DNA of 64,000 nucleotides, taken from the NCBI GenBank assembly GCA_022747635.1, contig JAKTNV010000003.1, forward strand, positions 98,232,454 to 98,296,453, given 5' to 3'. A program made the position numbers and the translations under genes. Shown here piece after piece: positions 27,161-40,400 of the stretch (positions are counted from its first letter, which is position 1; every line of letters starts with the position of its first letter). The notes under the pieces were generated by a model that worked only from the letters and a program-made list of their open reading frames with translations, did not search any database and was not told where the DNA came from. The stretch comes from Hetaerina americana. Lineage: Eukaryota > Arthropoda > Insecta > Odonata > Calopterygidae.

Positions 27161-27850
27161 CTCCCCATGATTCCTCTCTCTCAAGCATTTTTAATTTCTT
27201 GCCAATTACTTTTTTGTGTTCCTCTCCGGGCTAATTTCCCACAGAATCTTTTTCTCTTGCGCCTTTTGTTCATTCTCTTGCGGCGCTCTCTTCGACTAGT
27301 CCCGACATTAGATGGGGCCGTATCTCTTTTACCCTTCCCCCTTGGCACCACCTCACTACACCCACTCGAAAACCCACTCCTTCCTTTCCGCCTTCCCCCT
27401 CAAAACTTCCAACCCCTTCACCGACCCGCCCGCTCCCACTTCATCCTCCACCTTTCGTCTCATCCCTGTTTCGCATGTAATGAAAGTCGTAAATAGGGTC
27501 GGAATGGTTTCCCTCTCATTCCCCCTCCCATACTCCTGCTCTCTCAGTCCATCTTCCCTACCCTAGCCATCCCCCTTCTACGCATTTCCTCCTGTCTCCT
27601 CCTCCATCCTTCACGCCTCCCCACGCTCGAATTCTAAACCCCTTCCCTCAACCCCGCACTACACAGAACACGCTACCTACGTAAGCCCCAGCCTCCCTCC
27701 CCGGCGCTTAGTTCCTCCCCGCCCCCTTAGGTCTTCCTTCGAGCACACATAGTCCCTCCCATGGAACAAGCAAACGTCCATCGTCCCGCGCATTTATCTC
27801 TTAGTTTTCCTTGCCTCATCTTAGAGATCTCCCTCCATTGCATTTTCTCA
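27161..27850. other. Pyrimidine-rich GC island
   Basis: CT-dominated plus strand throughout. The 109- and 84-residue frames are composition-driven Leu/Pro/Ser/Phe sequences. Confidence 0.55.
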
Positions 27851-30190
27851 TTACTCATCCTTATAATACAATTATGTGTCCACCAAAATTTAGCCCTACT
27901 CTTTTTATGAATATTACAAACAAAACATATTAAATTTCAAATTTAGTAGAGGCATGACTTAACGAAAATTAGAGGAATAGGAATTAGTATTGTTTAAAGA
28001 GTTCTATTTCAATAATATTTCGGGAATATTTCCTATCTGCTAATACGTCCGTTATTACCAAAATATTATTGATAAGTATAAATTTTAATCTCCTTATTGT
28101 ATCCCTCCAATTTTATTATTACGCATGCATGCATGATTAATTATTGAGATAAATTAAATTATAGAAATGGCTTTTGAGGGCTAGAGTGGGGAATATTTAA
28201 GCGTAGTAGTATGAAAACTTTAGTTTTGTGTATAAAAAATTCTAAAGTTATTCATTCCATTAATGGCCTATCTTCACTGAAAAAAAATTGCAGATATATA
28301 TTTATAGTATTGTAATAATTTGCTCATCATTGATAGTTTCTCTAGTATACATACGCTGTTATTCCCTGACATTTTATTTTTCTAAATCTTTTACGTTATT
28401 TTAATGAAGTCTATTTTACTACTGCATTGGAGAAGTCTATTTTCGCTATTAAGTGTTTAATTGCTTAATACAATTTTAAGGGAAGAATGTAGATGTAAAT
28501 ATAAAAAAGGAATTTTTTCCGAATAATCATATATTAAAAAGTCTTCACTTTTCGTCCACTTTTAGGTTTATATCCTGCATATTATTGTGATATTTTTTAT
28601 CAGGTATTTTTTTGCCTTTTTAATTACTTCATCTCTTCTTATTGGTTAATTTCTTCCCAATATTAGCTTTATTCTTTTATAAATAAATAGTAGACGGTTC
28701 TTTGGCATTACAAGCATGCGCTATCGATGTATTTCAATATATAAAATTGAAAGAAAACATTTGCATTAGGCTGGTAAGTTGATGATTAACTAATTTATAC
28801 ATGTATTAGGATCAATCAATGCAGCAACATTACTATGTCATCAAGTTTGAGAATTACATTGAATTATTTACATTGAATTGAAAAAATATTTTTAAAACTT
28901 TCTTCTCTAGATATAGGCATTTAGGTTTTGGTAAAAAATTGTTATCGTTTAGGATTACTTAATGGTTTGAAGCCTTAAATTTGAAGGTAATTCAATTAAA
29001 GAATAATGTATATGATGACGTGAACGTATGTTATGATGACTGAATGCTCAGTGAAATTAAATGTTAAATCCATTTCTTATATAAATTAACAAATTAGAAC
29101 TTAATACATATTCAAATAAATAGAAGAACTACAAAATAATTGCATTGAATACTCTTTTAATGCTAAATTTTCTTCTGAAAATTTTATTTAGGAATTATAA
29201 TCCTTTATTTCTAAATAATTCTAGGCAAATTAAACTTTCATTATGTTAATATTATTGTCAAAGGCCTCTTATTTCTAGAAACAGAGCTTTATATTTGGCA
29301 ATTGAATGACCACTGAGAAAATGGGTCAAAGTGAACATACTATCATTAAAATAGAATCCAATTTTTAGATCCAATAGAATTTATATAATTATCATTATCT
29401 AAAATGTATATTCATTCAGCTATAACCGCATATTGCCGTAGTTGCTAATAAAATATAAAATGACCACATTTAGAATGGTTTTAACGAACTCCGCAAATAT
29501 GAGTACCTTCAGGGAAGAAAGTTTTTTGGAAGATTAATTTTTCTAAATTTTTCCACACTCCTAAATGACACGATTATGCCATTCTGTTATACAAAACATT
29601 GAATATTCCCGTAATGTTATATTTTCCCCGGCTTTGATATGCAATTTACACGAATTTATCATTAAAAATTACAAGGAATCAATAAAACTTCACCCTAGCC
29701 TTAAAGTAATTTAACATTTAGCTGAACACCACATATACTTTTAATAAATGGTTTAATATTAACAGATGAAGGAGAAGTGTAAAGTTATTTGCCTATTACT
29801 AACGATGAATGAAATGAATTAATTTTGAGTTTTGAAATAGACAAGAAAATTTTATTTCCATCGAAATCATATTTAGTCGGTATTAAAACTTTTTCTTTTG
29901 ACGAAACAACGTTTTAGTAAGGTTTACTTCATCAACTCTACAATAGTACGTTACAGTTAAATAAATATAATGGTCTATTCTTGATGAACATCAATCACTG
30001 GGCTTTGGTTGTTGGAAAAAAAATTTGAATTGATAGATACGAGTATGGAAATCTTTAATATAGTAATGTTAAATTTTGCCTAAGTTATATAAGTCCGATT
30101 CTGTCAATTTTTTATCTGTTGGCTGTACAAAAACCGGTTGAAATACATGAAGGGAAACTTTCTACAACATTCAACATCAAAAGGTAGTTT
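27851..30190. other. AT-rich gene-free DNA
   Basis: 2.3 kb with no open frame of note and no repeat family recognised. Confidence 0.6.
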
Positions 30191-30870
30191 TCTATGAACC
30201 ATCCTGGATTATCAAAAATGGGAGCAATGAAAATGGAGGGCTCCTCTCCTCTATGGTTTCAGAAGACGACAAAAAGAATAATTTTGGAAGTAGCTGAGAC
30301 GAGAAAAATAGAAAAAAAGTTAGTCGAAAGGCAAATACGGGGGGAAGAGGGATTTGAAAATTCTAAGTCAGCAAGCATGCCCCCACGAAAGAATGGAAGG
30401 AAGTAAGGAAGAAGGTTAGCCGAAAGTTTCGAAAATGGTGGAGCGGGCGTTGGGAATGGTTAAGAGGAGCTTGGATAGAGAAGGAAGGCGGAAGAGTGGG
30501 GGTGGAGGGTGGGAGGTTTTTCGGGGGTGGAGAAGGAGGGCGTTACCCATTTTGCGAGTGGGGAGGAACTTGCCGTGTGGGTGGTTGGTGGGAGGGGAGA
30601 AACTGGGAGGGCTGAATGGGGGTGGATCGAGGGGTGGGACGCGGGATAATGGCCCTCTGGAATTGCGTATCAATCCTCTCATCCCATTTCCCACGACCCG
30701 GGTCTCCCAACCACCCCCAACCGCCGAGAGTCCCCCCAATCTCCCCTCGCCTTCTCTCTCCTCCGGGAATTCACCCAACTCCCGTCATCATCTACTTCTC
30801 CCCTCGGATACGGGCTCGCACTGCAAGACGCGTAGAAACGAGTCTGAGGAATAGGACGCACTTTCCTTAA
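30191..30870. other. GC island with purine-to-pyrimidine switch
   Basis: Purine-rich (GGAGG, GGGTGG) from 30220 to about 30650, then pyrimidine-rich to about 30830. Opposed frames of 139 and 120 residues are compositional. Confidence 0.5.
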
Positions 30871-32340
30871 ACTGAGCAGCTTATGCTGGTATAGATAAGA
30901 AAAAAGTGTGGATAGTTCTAAGGATATATTTATCACATTGGGGCTATATCAAGTAGAAAAGAATGAACACAGCTAACGGCGCGGGTGAACATCATCATAT
31001 TGCTCTTCTTTTTCAGTCTTCAGTGGTTGCTGGGTAGTACTTATCAAAATATCAAAATTCAAGTAGATAGGCTTAAAATTAAAAAAAAAACTCTGCCCAA
31101 ATCCAAATCAAATATGTCATAACAAAAACACGTTTTTTAGAAATTCTGTTATTTAGCCCTCGGATGGATTCGTATTGAAACCTAACAATTCCGAGTCACT
31201 TCACCATTGGAAAGATGCATAACTGCATACCTGATTTGATTCGCTTTTGAAAATTTTGCCTGGGAAATATGGCAAACGAATTCGAATTTTTTCAAAAATA
31301 TTTCTTCCTAGGCAAATATACGTACACATTCAAGTCTCATTTTTATCTCGACTATTATTTTTTCCGCGGAGAGGGGTAGACAGAGGAAAAAGGAAAGGAA
31401 GGAAGAAGGAATAAAAATGCATTAGGCTTGCAGGGAAAAATGGCCAAGGAAAAGAAAATGGCAAATGGACCAAGGACAAGAATAGGAAGCACAATGTAAT
31501 TAGAAAAAAGGAAGAGAATGAATTCTCGCGTGGTGGAACAGTAGAGAGAGTGAGTGAGACAGGAAGAGAAAGGAAGAGAGTGAGAGAGATAGAGAGAAGA
31601 GGAAAGGGTTTTGAGATTGGGAACGAGGAGGGAGTTGAAAGGAGGTGGAAACGGGGAATGGCCGAATAAAGAAAATAAATGGGGGGAATAGAAAAGGCTG
31701 GTTAATGGATGGATACATGCTTTTAGACGGTGAGTGCGTGGTGGATGGAAAAGGGAGCTGGGTGAGATATAGTTTCCTACAGTAATAGGAAATTATTATC
31801 AGGTCGCGGAATGATAGTCATGAATAACATTTACGTAAAAACTCAAAAGAAATTTATTTCCTCTTTTGGCAAAATAATATACTCTAGTGATTTAAGTTGT
31901 AAGTTTACTCAATGTCGGCATAGTGATTTATTTTATTTTTTTAATATCTCGATTCTAATTTCATTTTCAACCAAATACACGTTTTTGAACTAAAAATTAA
32001 ATGCATATAATTAACTGCATTAGTATAATGCTAAAATATCGATTTAAACTAAAGACTACGAAAGAAGTTGAATATTGTCCTGAATAGCATTACGTTCCTT
32101 CGTTAGGCGTGGATCAAAAGATTTTGTTTGAAAATGACAAAATCTTTATTTAATATATGCACATGCTAATAGTATTCATTGGGTGACTCTAGGCTTGGGG
32201 TGGTTAACCTTTTGCACGCGTGCAGAAAGTGGCACGCAGAGTAATTCCAAATTCCAAAGGTACTCGAATTAAGTTTTTAAAAGACAATCGGAAAAACTTT
32301 TCGCCAGTCCTAATCTAGGCAATTTCCTAAGCTAAAGAAC
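30871..32340. other. AT-rich DNA with a purine-rich track
   Basis: 31340-31770 is purine-rich on the plus strand with GAGAG clusters (31540-31600). The remainder has nothing recognised. Confidence 0.5.
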
Positions 32341-32342
32341 TT

Positions 32343-32357
32343 ATTCAAATACTAGTA

Positions 32358-32410
<53 letters not shown>

Positions 32411-32440
32411 TATAATAGGAAATAATTCAAATACCAGTAT
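32343..32440. repeat. (TA)n array bounded by 17-bp direct repeats
   Basis: ATTCAAATACTAGTATA (32343-32359) and ATTCAAATACCAGTATA (32424-32440) flank a pure TA array (32361-32407). This is probably a slippage-related duplication. Confidence 0.75.
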
Positions 32441-32915
32441 ATATTTCATATTCCTGGACGCCGAAGTGGATGATCAATAATTTAAACGCAATTTAGACAT
32501 TGCATTTTACACAACATGATATTTAAATCATAGTGTCTCGGATATTTTTAATGAGAAAAAATTAGTAATAAATGCTTGTTTTACTCTACTTTTATTTTTA
32601 ATTCCAAAATACCGCCTGCGTGTCCTTTTTTTAAGCTATTTCTCCTGTATCATACCATTTTACGAATTCAAAAGTGTAAACAGAATCTCACAGCCTTTTT
32701 TTAAATTTAATACACAATATAAGGCATTAGTTAAAATTAAGTTAAACTTTTTACATATAATACGTACTATTTTTGTCCAAGACTTTGTTGCCTATCCATC
32801 CAAATCAAAATCTATGGGCAAGTAGGTGTTGAACTATTAATAGTCTTACATAAATAGCTGATGGATTTGAAGTTTTTAAGGTATTGGTCATCAATAGTTG
32901 GTTGAAAATTGTATC
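32441..32915. other. AT-rich spacer
   Basis: Nothing recognised. Confidence 0.5.
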
Positions 32916-32956
32916 ATATATATACATATATATATGTATATGTATATATATATGTA

Positions 32957-33018
<62 letters not shown>
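32916..33018. repeat. TA/GT microsatellite interrupted by the mariner
   Basis: TA-rich array with ATGT interruptions and a GT run. It ends at the TA (33017-33018) that abuts the mariner. A short continuation (TATATATA) follows the element at 34348, so the transposon sits in the array. Confidence 0.92.
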
Positions 33019-33045
33019 CTACCTTGATCAAACATTTCCCGGAAT
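33019..33045. repeat. Mariner terminal inverted repeat, left
   Basis: Starts CTACCTTGATCAAACA. It differs from the right repeat at positions 15 and 17 only. Confidence 0.93.
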
Positions 33046-33071
33046 TTATTCAGAAAATTAGAAATACAAGT

Positions 33072-34142
33072 TTATTCATCTAAATCTATATTGTCCCCTT
33101 CAAAGTAATCCCCATTGACTGCAACACACTTATGCCAGCGCTTGATCCAATCCTCGAAACATTTTTTATATTCGGTTTTCGGTATGTCCATCAGTGCTTC
33201 CTGCGATTTTTCCATTACTTCCTCTCGGCTGCTAAAACGCGTTCCCCGTAATGGTTTTTTAACTCGATTGAACAGAAAGAAGTCACAGGGAGCCAAATCA
33301 GGTGAATTCGGTGGCTGTTGGATGGTATTTGTTGCATTTTTCGTCAAAAAATTACGAATAATGATAGCACTGTGCGACGGTGCGTTATCATGGTGCAAAA
33401 TCCACGAGTTTTCTGCCCACATTTCTGGTCTCTTTCGGCGAATTGCTTCACGCAAACGTCTCATAACGCCCAAATAATACTCTTTGTTTACTGTCTGGCC
33501 TTGTGGCAAAAATTCATGATGCACTACACCGTTGTAATCCATGAAAACCGTCAGCATTGTCTTCTTTTTTGACTGAAAACGACGTGGTTTTTTTGGTCTC
33601 GGCTCATTTGGTGAACGCCATTCACTTGCCTGATGTCTGGATTGCGTGTCGTACTCATAAACCCACGTCTCGTCTCCAGTAATGATCCTTTTGATGAATG
33701 TGGGATCGGATTCAGCTTCGCAAATCATGTCTTTTGCGACGTCAACACGGTCTCTTTTTTGCATGAAATTGAGGTCTTTTGGCACCAACTTTGCTGCTAC
33801 ACGACGGAAACCCAAATCATTAACCACAATGTCTTGGGCGGATCCATAGGCAATGTTCAAGTCCTCCGCTTCTCTGATGGTTAATTTGCGGTTATTGACC
33901 AACATTTCTTTTACTTTATCAATTTTTTCACCGACTTTCGATGTCGATGGTCTGCCACTGCGTTCATCATCTTCGATTGACTCACGACCACTTCTGAACC
34001 GCTCGTGCCACTGGTAAACGACCGTTTTTTTTAGAGAATCGTTGCCGAAACACTTTTCCAACATTTCCAACGTCCGTGCGCCACTAAATCCGTTTTTTAC
34101 GCAAAATTTAATACAAGTTCGTTGTTGCAAATTTAAATCCAT
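33072..34142 (-). CDS. Mariner transposase, apparently intact
   Basis: Transposase of the Tc1/mariner superfamily. It would bind the terminal repeats in the nucleus, excise the element and insert it at TA. It has 356 residues from the ATG at 34140-34142 (Mos1-type proteins are about 345). An upstream in-frame ATG exists, but MDLNLQQRTCIKFCV is the natural family start. N-terminal DNA-binding helices occupy about residues 1-110, with the linker motif SGRPST at 62-67. The usual WVPHEL-type motif is represented by KLVPKDL (118-124). The catalytic triad is visible: D157 in ITGDETW, D252 in HHDNAPSH and D287 in SPDLAPCDFF, with exactly 34 residues between the last two (DD34D). There are no stops or frameshifts. 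The C-terminus WHKCVAVNGDYFEGDNIDLDE is typical. Activity cannot be judged from sequence alone. A related but broken copy lies at 53395-54006. Confidence 0.95.
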   Translation of the reverse strand: MDLNLQQRTCIKFCVKNGFSGARTLEMLEKCFGNDSLKKTVVYQWHERFRSGRESIEDDERSGRPSTSKVGEKIDKVKEMLVNNRKLTIREAEDLNIAYGSAQDIVVNDLGFRRVAAKLVPKDLNFMQKRDRVDVAKDMICEAESDPTFIKRIITGDETWVYEYDTQSRHQASEWRSPNEPRPKKPRRFQSKKKTMLTVFMDYNGVVHHEFLPQGQTVNKEYYLGVMRRLREAIRRKRPEMWAENSWILHHDNAPSHSAIIIRNFLTKNATNTIQQPPNSPDLAPCDFFLFNRVKKPLRGTRFSSREEVMEKSQEALMDIPKTEYKKCFEDWIKRWHKCVAVNGDYFEGDNIDLDE

Positions 34143-34320
34143 TTCTGAAATTGTAAAAAATCGCCAACACACACAGAGATAGATGTACTCTTGGCTACGT
34201 AACTTTTGCAAATGTCAAGTTATGACACTAAGATTTAAAGGGAATATCAACAACAGATGTACCAATTTAACAAAAAAAACAGAACTCAAATCGGAACGAT
34301 GGGAGCGCCACACGGTGGTT

Positions 34321-34347
34321 ATTCCGGGAACTTTTTGATCAAGGTAG
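34321..34347. repeat. Mariner terminal inverted repeat, right
   Basis: Ends TTGATCAAGGTAG, followed by TA. Reverse complement of the left repeat apart from two mismatches. Confidence 0.93.
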
Positions 34348-34349
34348 TA

Positions 34350-37000
34350 TATATATAATATACTTATATCATCATTAAAGTATTATATAATGTATAAAAG
34401 TTCGGCAATGATAAATGAACTAAATTTTTAGAAACTAAATATAGTAAGATCGTTGTTCATAGCAATACCGCAGATAAACTAAAAACAATTTTAACGAATA
34501 GGAAATTGCCTTAGAGCTGGCTTTAACACTTGGAATAGTTTCAACTCTCCATCTGCAAGACAAATATTTTTCAATTTTATCTTTTAACCTGAGGTAGAGT
34601 AAGCAGTAAATCTGTTGAAACATGTTTTATATGTATAAAAAATATTTCTAATTATACCTGTAAAAACAATAAATCCAAGCATAGGAACCATAATTCTATT
34701 AAAATGAATTGGAAATAAGTCTTTCTCGTGCAAGCGTTATGAAAAGGATATTGGGTTAAAGGCACGAGTACGGATTGGAAGTAAAGAGGAGATTTTCCAT
34801 GGGTTAGGGTGGGAAGTTTGGGTTCCGAGGAACGAAGAAAAGTGAGTGTCACACTCCATTGACCAGGGCCAGATCCAAAAGGTTACCGCGATCGTTCCAT
34901 CTATCTTAATGGGCCAGAGGGTGGAATTTTGGATGCCTATTCTCCAGGGGCACAACCTATGGCTCCGCTCTCGAGGATCCTACCTCCTCGCCCCTTCACT
35001 CGCCTTCCATCTAAACTACTTGATATTCCGGAGGCCTTCCTCCATCTGGGGGAAACCGATCATTACCTCTGAGTTTGGACCACCTTTGTACTTCAGGAAA
35101 CGTAGCTACACTGTTCAAAATTAGAAATTTTCTGATGCCTAGAGATGATAGATAAATTGAACAATTATAATAAATTAATGCGTATTTGTGAGTTTAACCA
35201 TAATAATTTTCAAAGAAAGACAAAAGGAGATTTCAAAAAAGATTCAAAAACGAAAGAGAAAAAAAATGATAAGGTTTGAAGTTTTAATATTGTGCATAGA
35301 TTGAAATGGTAGATAGATGATTTGATGTGGAGATATTTTTAAAACCAAATATTCTGAAGGAAATTCTATTGAGATTGAATTATAGTATCGGCTCTTTTAG
35401 AGGAATAAACTCTAAGTCATTTTGAGCTGGAGAAACAATAGGAATTAGCAGAGAAATTTAATTAATTTAACAACAATTAATTGAAAAAATCAATCGGTGG
35501 TTTTTGTAGAGAATTGATTATACCTTGCTGAAAACATTTTGTCAATAAACTAGCTTAGGTCAATAATTTAGTTGGTGCATAACTGACCAGGGTGCGAATT
35601 TTTCATGTGTGCCTATTGATTTTTGAAAAATATACTGGGTAACTTTGAAGATTAAGAACGGCTTATCGATGTATGTCACTCTGAGTATTTGTTCTATCAT
35701 TTTTTGAATAAATTTGAAAGTTCAACAGGCCAATAAATTGGTGAAATTTCATTGCTTAAACTTTTTTACACTGAAATATATTACAAATGTATGTACAGTA
35801 CGTGGTAGTTACAATCCAACCCCTGATTTTAGTACTTAGGATAAGGGAAATTTATCCTTATTGAATATTATTATTGTCATAATATTGCACATGTTGATGA
35901 CAAAGAATCTTGTCATGTTTTTATCACATTAAAAATGCTTCTGTATGAACACGATGTAGATTATAAAAGAAATAACATCAACTTGAAAAGAGTCTTAAAT
36001 ATGGAGTTTAACAATACACAATGCACTGAAAATCACGGATAACAAAACAGAATATACTTGGATTACTATAACGTACGAGCACGATGAACCAACCTAGTTA
36101 TCTAAAACCTGATAGGTTTGGGTACCACCTAAGTAAACTAAAATTTACTATTTCATTGCATAATTGTACCTGTATATCCTACATTTATTAATGCATTAAC
36201 GTTCTACCTGGATAAATTTTCAGTAATGTGTCAGAAAAAGAATTGTAAGTGCTATCAACAAAAATCAATTGGTGTATAAATTAATTTTGAATATTATTTA
36301 TCTGATTTTTCTAAACATTCAACCTAATTCTAAAAAAAACGTGCCTCAAATAGAAAAATGCTTAACCCCTACTATCAATTATACGCTACCATAGTCTTTC
36401 ATTGAAATATTTTAATACTTAGCCATCCTGCTTCAAGTACATTTCCAAAATCATAAAAAACACACCTAAATTAGCTGAAATCAGTAGTTTTAACACGAAC
36501 GACTCTTTTTATGTACCGGAAACAGTTGATGAGTTTATATTATGCACCAAACAGAATAAACACAAGAATAATAGTAAGAACAAAAATCGGAAGAACAATT
36601 TCCAGCATATAAATATATCTAAATCCGGGTTAATAAGCAATATTGATAGCCAAGGTTACAATAAACTGCCTCTGATGTGCCTAGTGAAAATTGAATGTTT
36701 ATGTTCCATATTAAAATGCTACCTCTTTATATTCAAGTTTCTTTTGGATGTTTACAAAAATATTTAAAAGATTATCACTTTATTTAAAAAACAAATGCAT
36801 AAATTTTAAAGAAACACTTCATATACTCAAATAAATTAAAATGTCTTACTGTCAAAAAAGCAAGTTGAGCACCTCAAATTTTACCCTTAGTAATAACTTT
36901 TTAATTTGACAAGGATAGGGATCAAATGGAGAAATGTTGAACAGTATACTGATGGATAGCATAAGTGTAGTTTCACAATAACGTATTTTTTGAAGTAAGA
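34350..37000. other. AT-rich DNA with a small GC island
   Basis: A purine-then-pyrimidine island at 34740-35070 has balanced CpG-poor sequence and no coding family. The rest is AT-rich with nothing recognised. Confidence 0.5.
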
Positions 37001-37440
37001 GGCATTACGGTCTACGGGAAAAAAACTCTTCGGAATGCTAAAGGCCAAATGTCCTTCCCCCATCTCGCTTCATAGGCCAGGAGGACTTGCCGTGCGTCAT
37101 GTCTCTCCCGTTCCGCCCTGGCAGCCACGCATATACCCCTAAAGCATGTGCATATACCATCCGAGTCATCAAATAAAGAAGTGTATCTTGCTCCGCAGTC
37201 TACTTCGTCGTTTGTCCAACTCACCCCACCCACCTAAGCCTTCGCCATCCTCAAAAACCCCTCCCTCATCACCCCTTGAGCATTCATCAAAGGATTCGTC
37301 ACGGGGCGGAATAGCCGTCAACTGGCGGCAGCCGACCAAGCAACAAGCCTCACCGAAAGCGACAAGCAACGGGGGATCCGCCCAAATAGTAAATGTGAAT
37401 GCATTATGCCTTACTTACGGCGATTAGCCGGTGACAGGAG
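37001..37440. other. Small GC island
   Basis: CpG-containing and partly CT-rich. Opposed frames of 66-93 residues have no recognisable domain. Confidence 0.45.
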
Positions 37441-40400
37441 GGATGCTATATGGTGCCATTATGTTTGTTATGCCTGCATATTTTGAGAGGCATGGAATAA
37501 AAATTAGTCGAGGCATCCGTGTTTCCCAGACTGTGCGGAAAGGTAAGTTAAGTCGAGCATGTAATGACGGAGAAATAAATTGTTTTTATGGTCCATTCAA
37601 TGAGTTTTTTCATGAAGTAACGGAATGAATTTCGATTAAGGCCCTCACTCTTGCTAAGTGTTTCAGAAAATGTCTCGGATGGCAATTATTTGACCTAAAG
37701 TTGACGGTCACTCCAAGTAAATAAGTCATTAGAAGCTAAGGTCTGTCCCTAATGGCATGCACTTCTAAACAGAACGACTCGAAAGTGATTTATCGTATTT
37801 TTTGATATTTGGGCTAAAAAATATGAGTTCAAAAGTTATTGAAGGATTTTTGAAAATAGTAGATGGAATTGCTATGCTCTCAAATGTTAATTTCACTGTA
37901 TTGATAATCCATATAGATATAGAATTAGAAATTAAACATATATCAATATCAATATTTTATGTGTGATTTAGCGGTACATTTTTTTCATGTTATATATTTA
38001 GTATTAGAATGACTCATCCTCATCAGATCCAACCAATCTTAAAAAATCTAACCAATAAGAAAGCAAATGTAATAAAAATAAAAAAGTAACTAATTTTCAA
38101 AAGGATTAAATAAACATATAATCCGGGCTTTGAAATTAAGGATCATCTTTTATCGGAAAATGAGGTAAATAGTATAAACCAAGGTATCCAAAACACAAAT
38201 GAGTTTAGTAATAAAGCAATAGTTATACTCAAATATGACTCGCTACCATAAAGTTGGGTCTAAACTAAATGAATGCTTTGAACGAAATATACCGGATAGT
38301 ATTGTTAGTATGATGCATTAAGTTTAGTAAGTATTGATGCATTCATTATTCAACCAAAAGGCTGTTTTATCGTTTTAAAGTTCAAAGTGAGTTTTTAAAT
38401 CAATTTTCTAAAACGAAAATCTAATCGAAATTGAAAGTTTTTCTATTCTATTTATTTTTTGCCTTCTGTCTGAAAAAGCAATGGCAAGGAATATTTGGTG
38501 CAGTTTATATCTCTCTGAATAACTCATTAAAAGCTTTTTTTTTAATCGTTCTAAAAAAATTATTAATAGATCAATCAGGTTAATCTTAGTTCCATTTTGA
38601 TTCCGAAAAGGCTCTACCAAATACATTTACCAAATTTTACAATGGAATCGAACCCACAAGTCAAGTGTGCGTATGAGGCTTGGCTAAGGGAAGATAAAAT
38701 AATAAAGAGTTTTAAAACAAACCAATAAAAAGAATTAGAAATAATTAATATATCTCTCTGAAAACCAGGTATGATTTTTAGAATTAAAAGATCATTTTTC
38801 TCAAGTGGCAGAATACATCAATCAAATTATTTTATATGGCATCCTGTGAGAATACTAAACGAATAACAGATTATAAGATCAATATACACAAAGAACTAGT
38901 CATTTTATAATATAATTCCCCATTAAATATGCCTGTATAATTTTCTTCTAATATACGGACAATAGATTATATTCTAAATATTTGTCATCCTTCCTTATAT
39001 CGCCCATCATTTTTCCCATCATGCCATCGTTTTCCTATACCATCCTCGCTTGCCTAAGACATTGACCAAAGCAATAAGACGACTAACTTTGAAAAAATTA
39101 ATAAGAAAACTGGGGTATCCTAAGTTTAAATTTTAGTAATACTCTTTTCAAAATGCCAATAATTTATACTCTTTTATTGACATGTTGCCAATACCTTTGT
39201 AATTGAATTTTATACAAAAAAGGTATTGCAATTGCAGTGAAGACCATATAGCGGGACCTTTACATTTATGTAGGAAATGAACAGGAAAATCCACATTATA
39301 GTATTGTTTTAATATTGAAGTAGTATTACTGGAAGAATATTTTATTAGAATTTTGATAAAATCCAAGGTGACTTACAGTTTCTCCATCCTGAATAGAAAT
39401 TAGTGAGACATTAAGTTTAAACTACATGAAGAGCCTGCCTAAATGTTTTAGTTAAAACTATGGCATAAAGTTTTCAAAAACTTCATTTTTCTGCCAAACT
39501 AATTTTACCTTTCACCTAATTGTTCAGAGTGAAATGCTTAGTAAATATTATTCATATTCTAATGGAGACTAATTAGCTTGTGATGGAGCTATACCAGTAA
39601 TACTTGCAACCTGAATTTAGCTTAAATTAAATCTCTAGTATCTTTTGTTTTCGCCCAAGAGATGCCTGAATGTTTTATTTTATTTTTTTGGTCATTTCTG
39701 AAGGAATAATATAGCTATATTTTATTGAAATAGGTTGCTCTAAAGGTTCAGTAATGCTATAATATGTTATTCGAAAAAACTATAACAATAAAAATATTTT
39801 TATGCATATTTTTCCAGTCAATTTTTGAAAATGATATTCCTATTCTTCATATTTAATAAAAATTGATAGAATTTAAAACTATAAAATAACGTTTTTACAA
39901 TATTTGGATTTTATAACTCAAAATATGGAGCACAGTAAAATCTTTAGCTAGAGAAACACTAATGTATTTATAACCAAATATCCTTAAACTCAATATTCCG
40001 CTTAATGGATGACCCAAATTATAGGCATGTTTTAGGAAGAAGCTATTGACTCTATATCAAGGAGAAAACACAATTGTTATTTAAAGTTTGGTTTTCTAAT
40101 CTACATCCTTGGACACGTTTTGATGAATTGTAACTTAAGTATTGTAAGAGGTGACTTTAACAATACTTACGTATTCCCCACCGACTGATTTAAAAACTGA
40201 ATTAGCAGATTTCACCAATACTTTACACTGGGAAAGTATCAGATATTATAAGAATCATGATAGATGGGGTATATGATTCAAATATATGAAAGGAACAATA
40301 TTTAACATAGTTATACTTAATAAGCACTTTTTACTCTGATAAGTTCATTATACAACCTATCGCGTTAGAGTCTCAGGTAAATAAGTGTTATGCTATGATA

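Larger units (their letters stand above)
33019..34347 (-). mobile_element. Complete mariner transposon, 1,329 bp
   Basis: Bounded by 27-bp terminal inverted repeats (33019-33045 and 34321-34347; 25 of 27 positions match) that begin CTACCTTGATCAAA and end TTCCCGGAAT. TA dinucleotides on both sides (33017-33018 and 34348-34349) are the expected target-site duplication. One uninterrupted transposase gene lies between, with 205 bp of 5' and 53 bp of 3' untranslated DNA, close to the classic 1.3-kb mariner plan. Every structural part needed is present, so it could be autonomous or very recently active. Confidence 0.95.

Noticed and set aside
37012..37427. Frames of 66-93 residues in a small GC island
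   Set aside because: Both strands open, no domain, no conserved start context.
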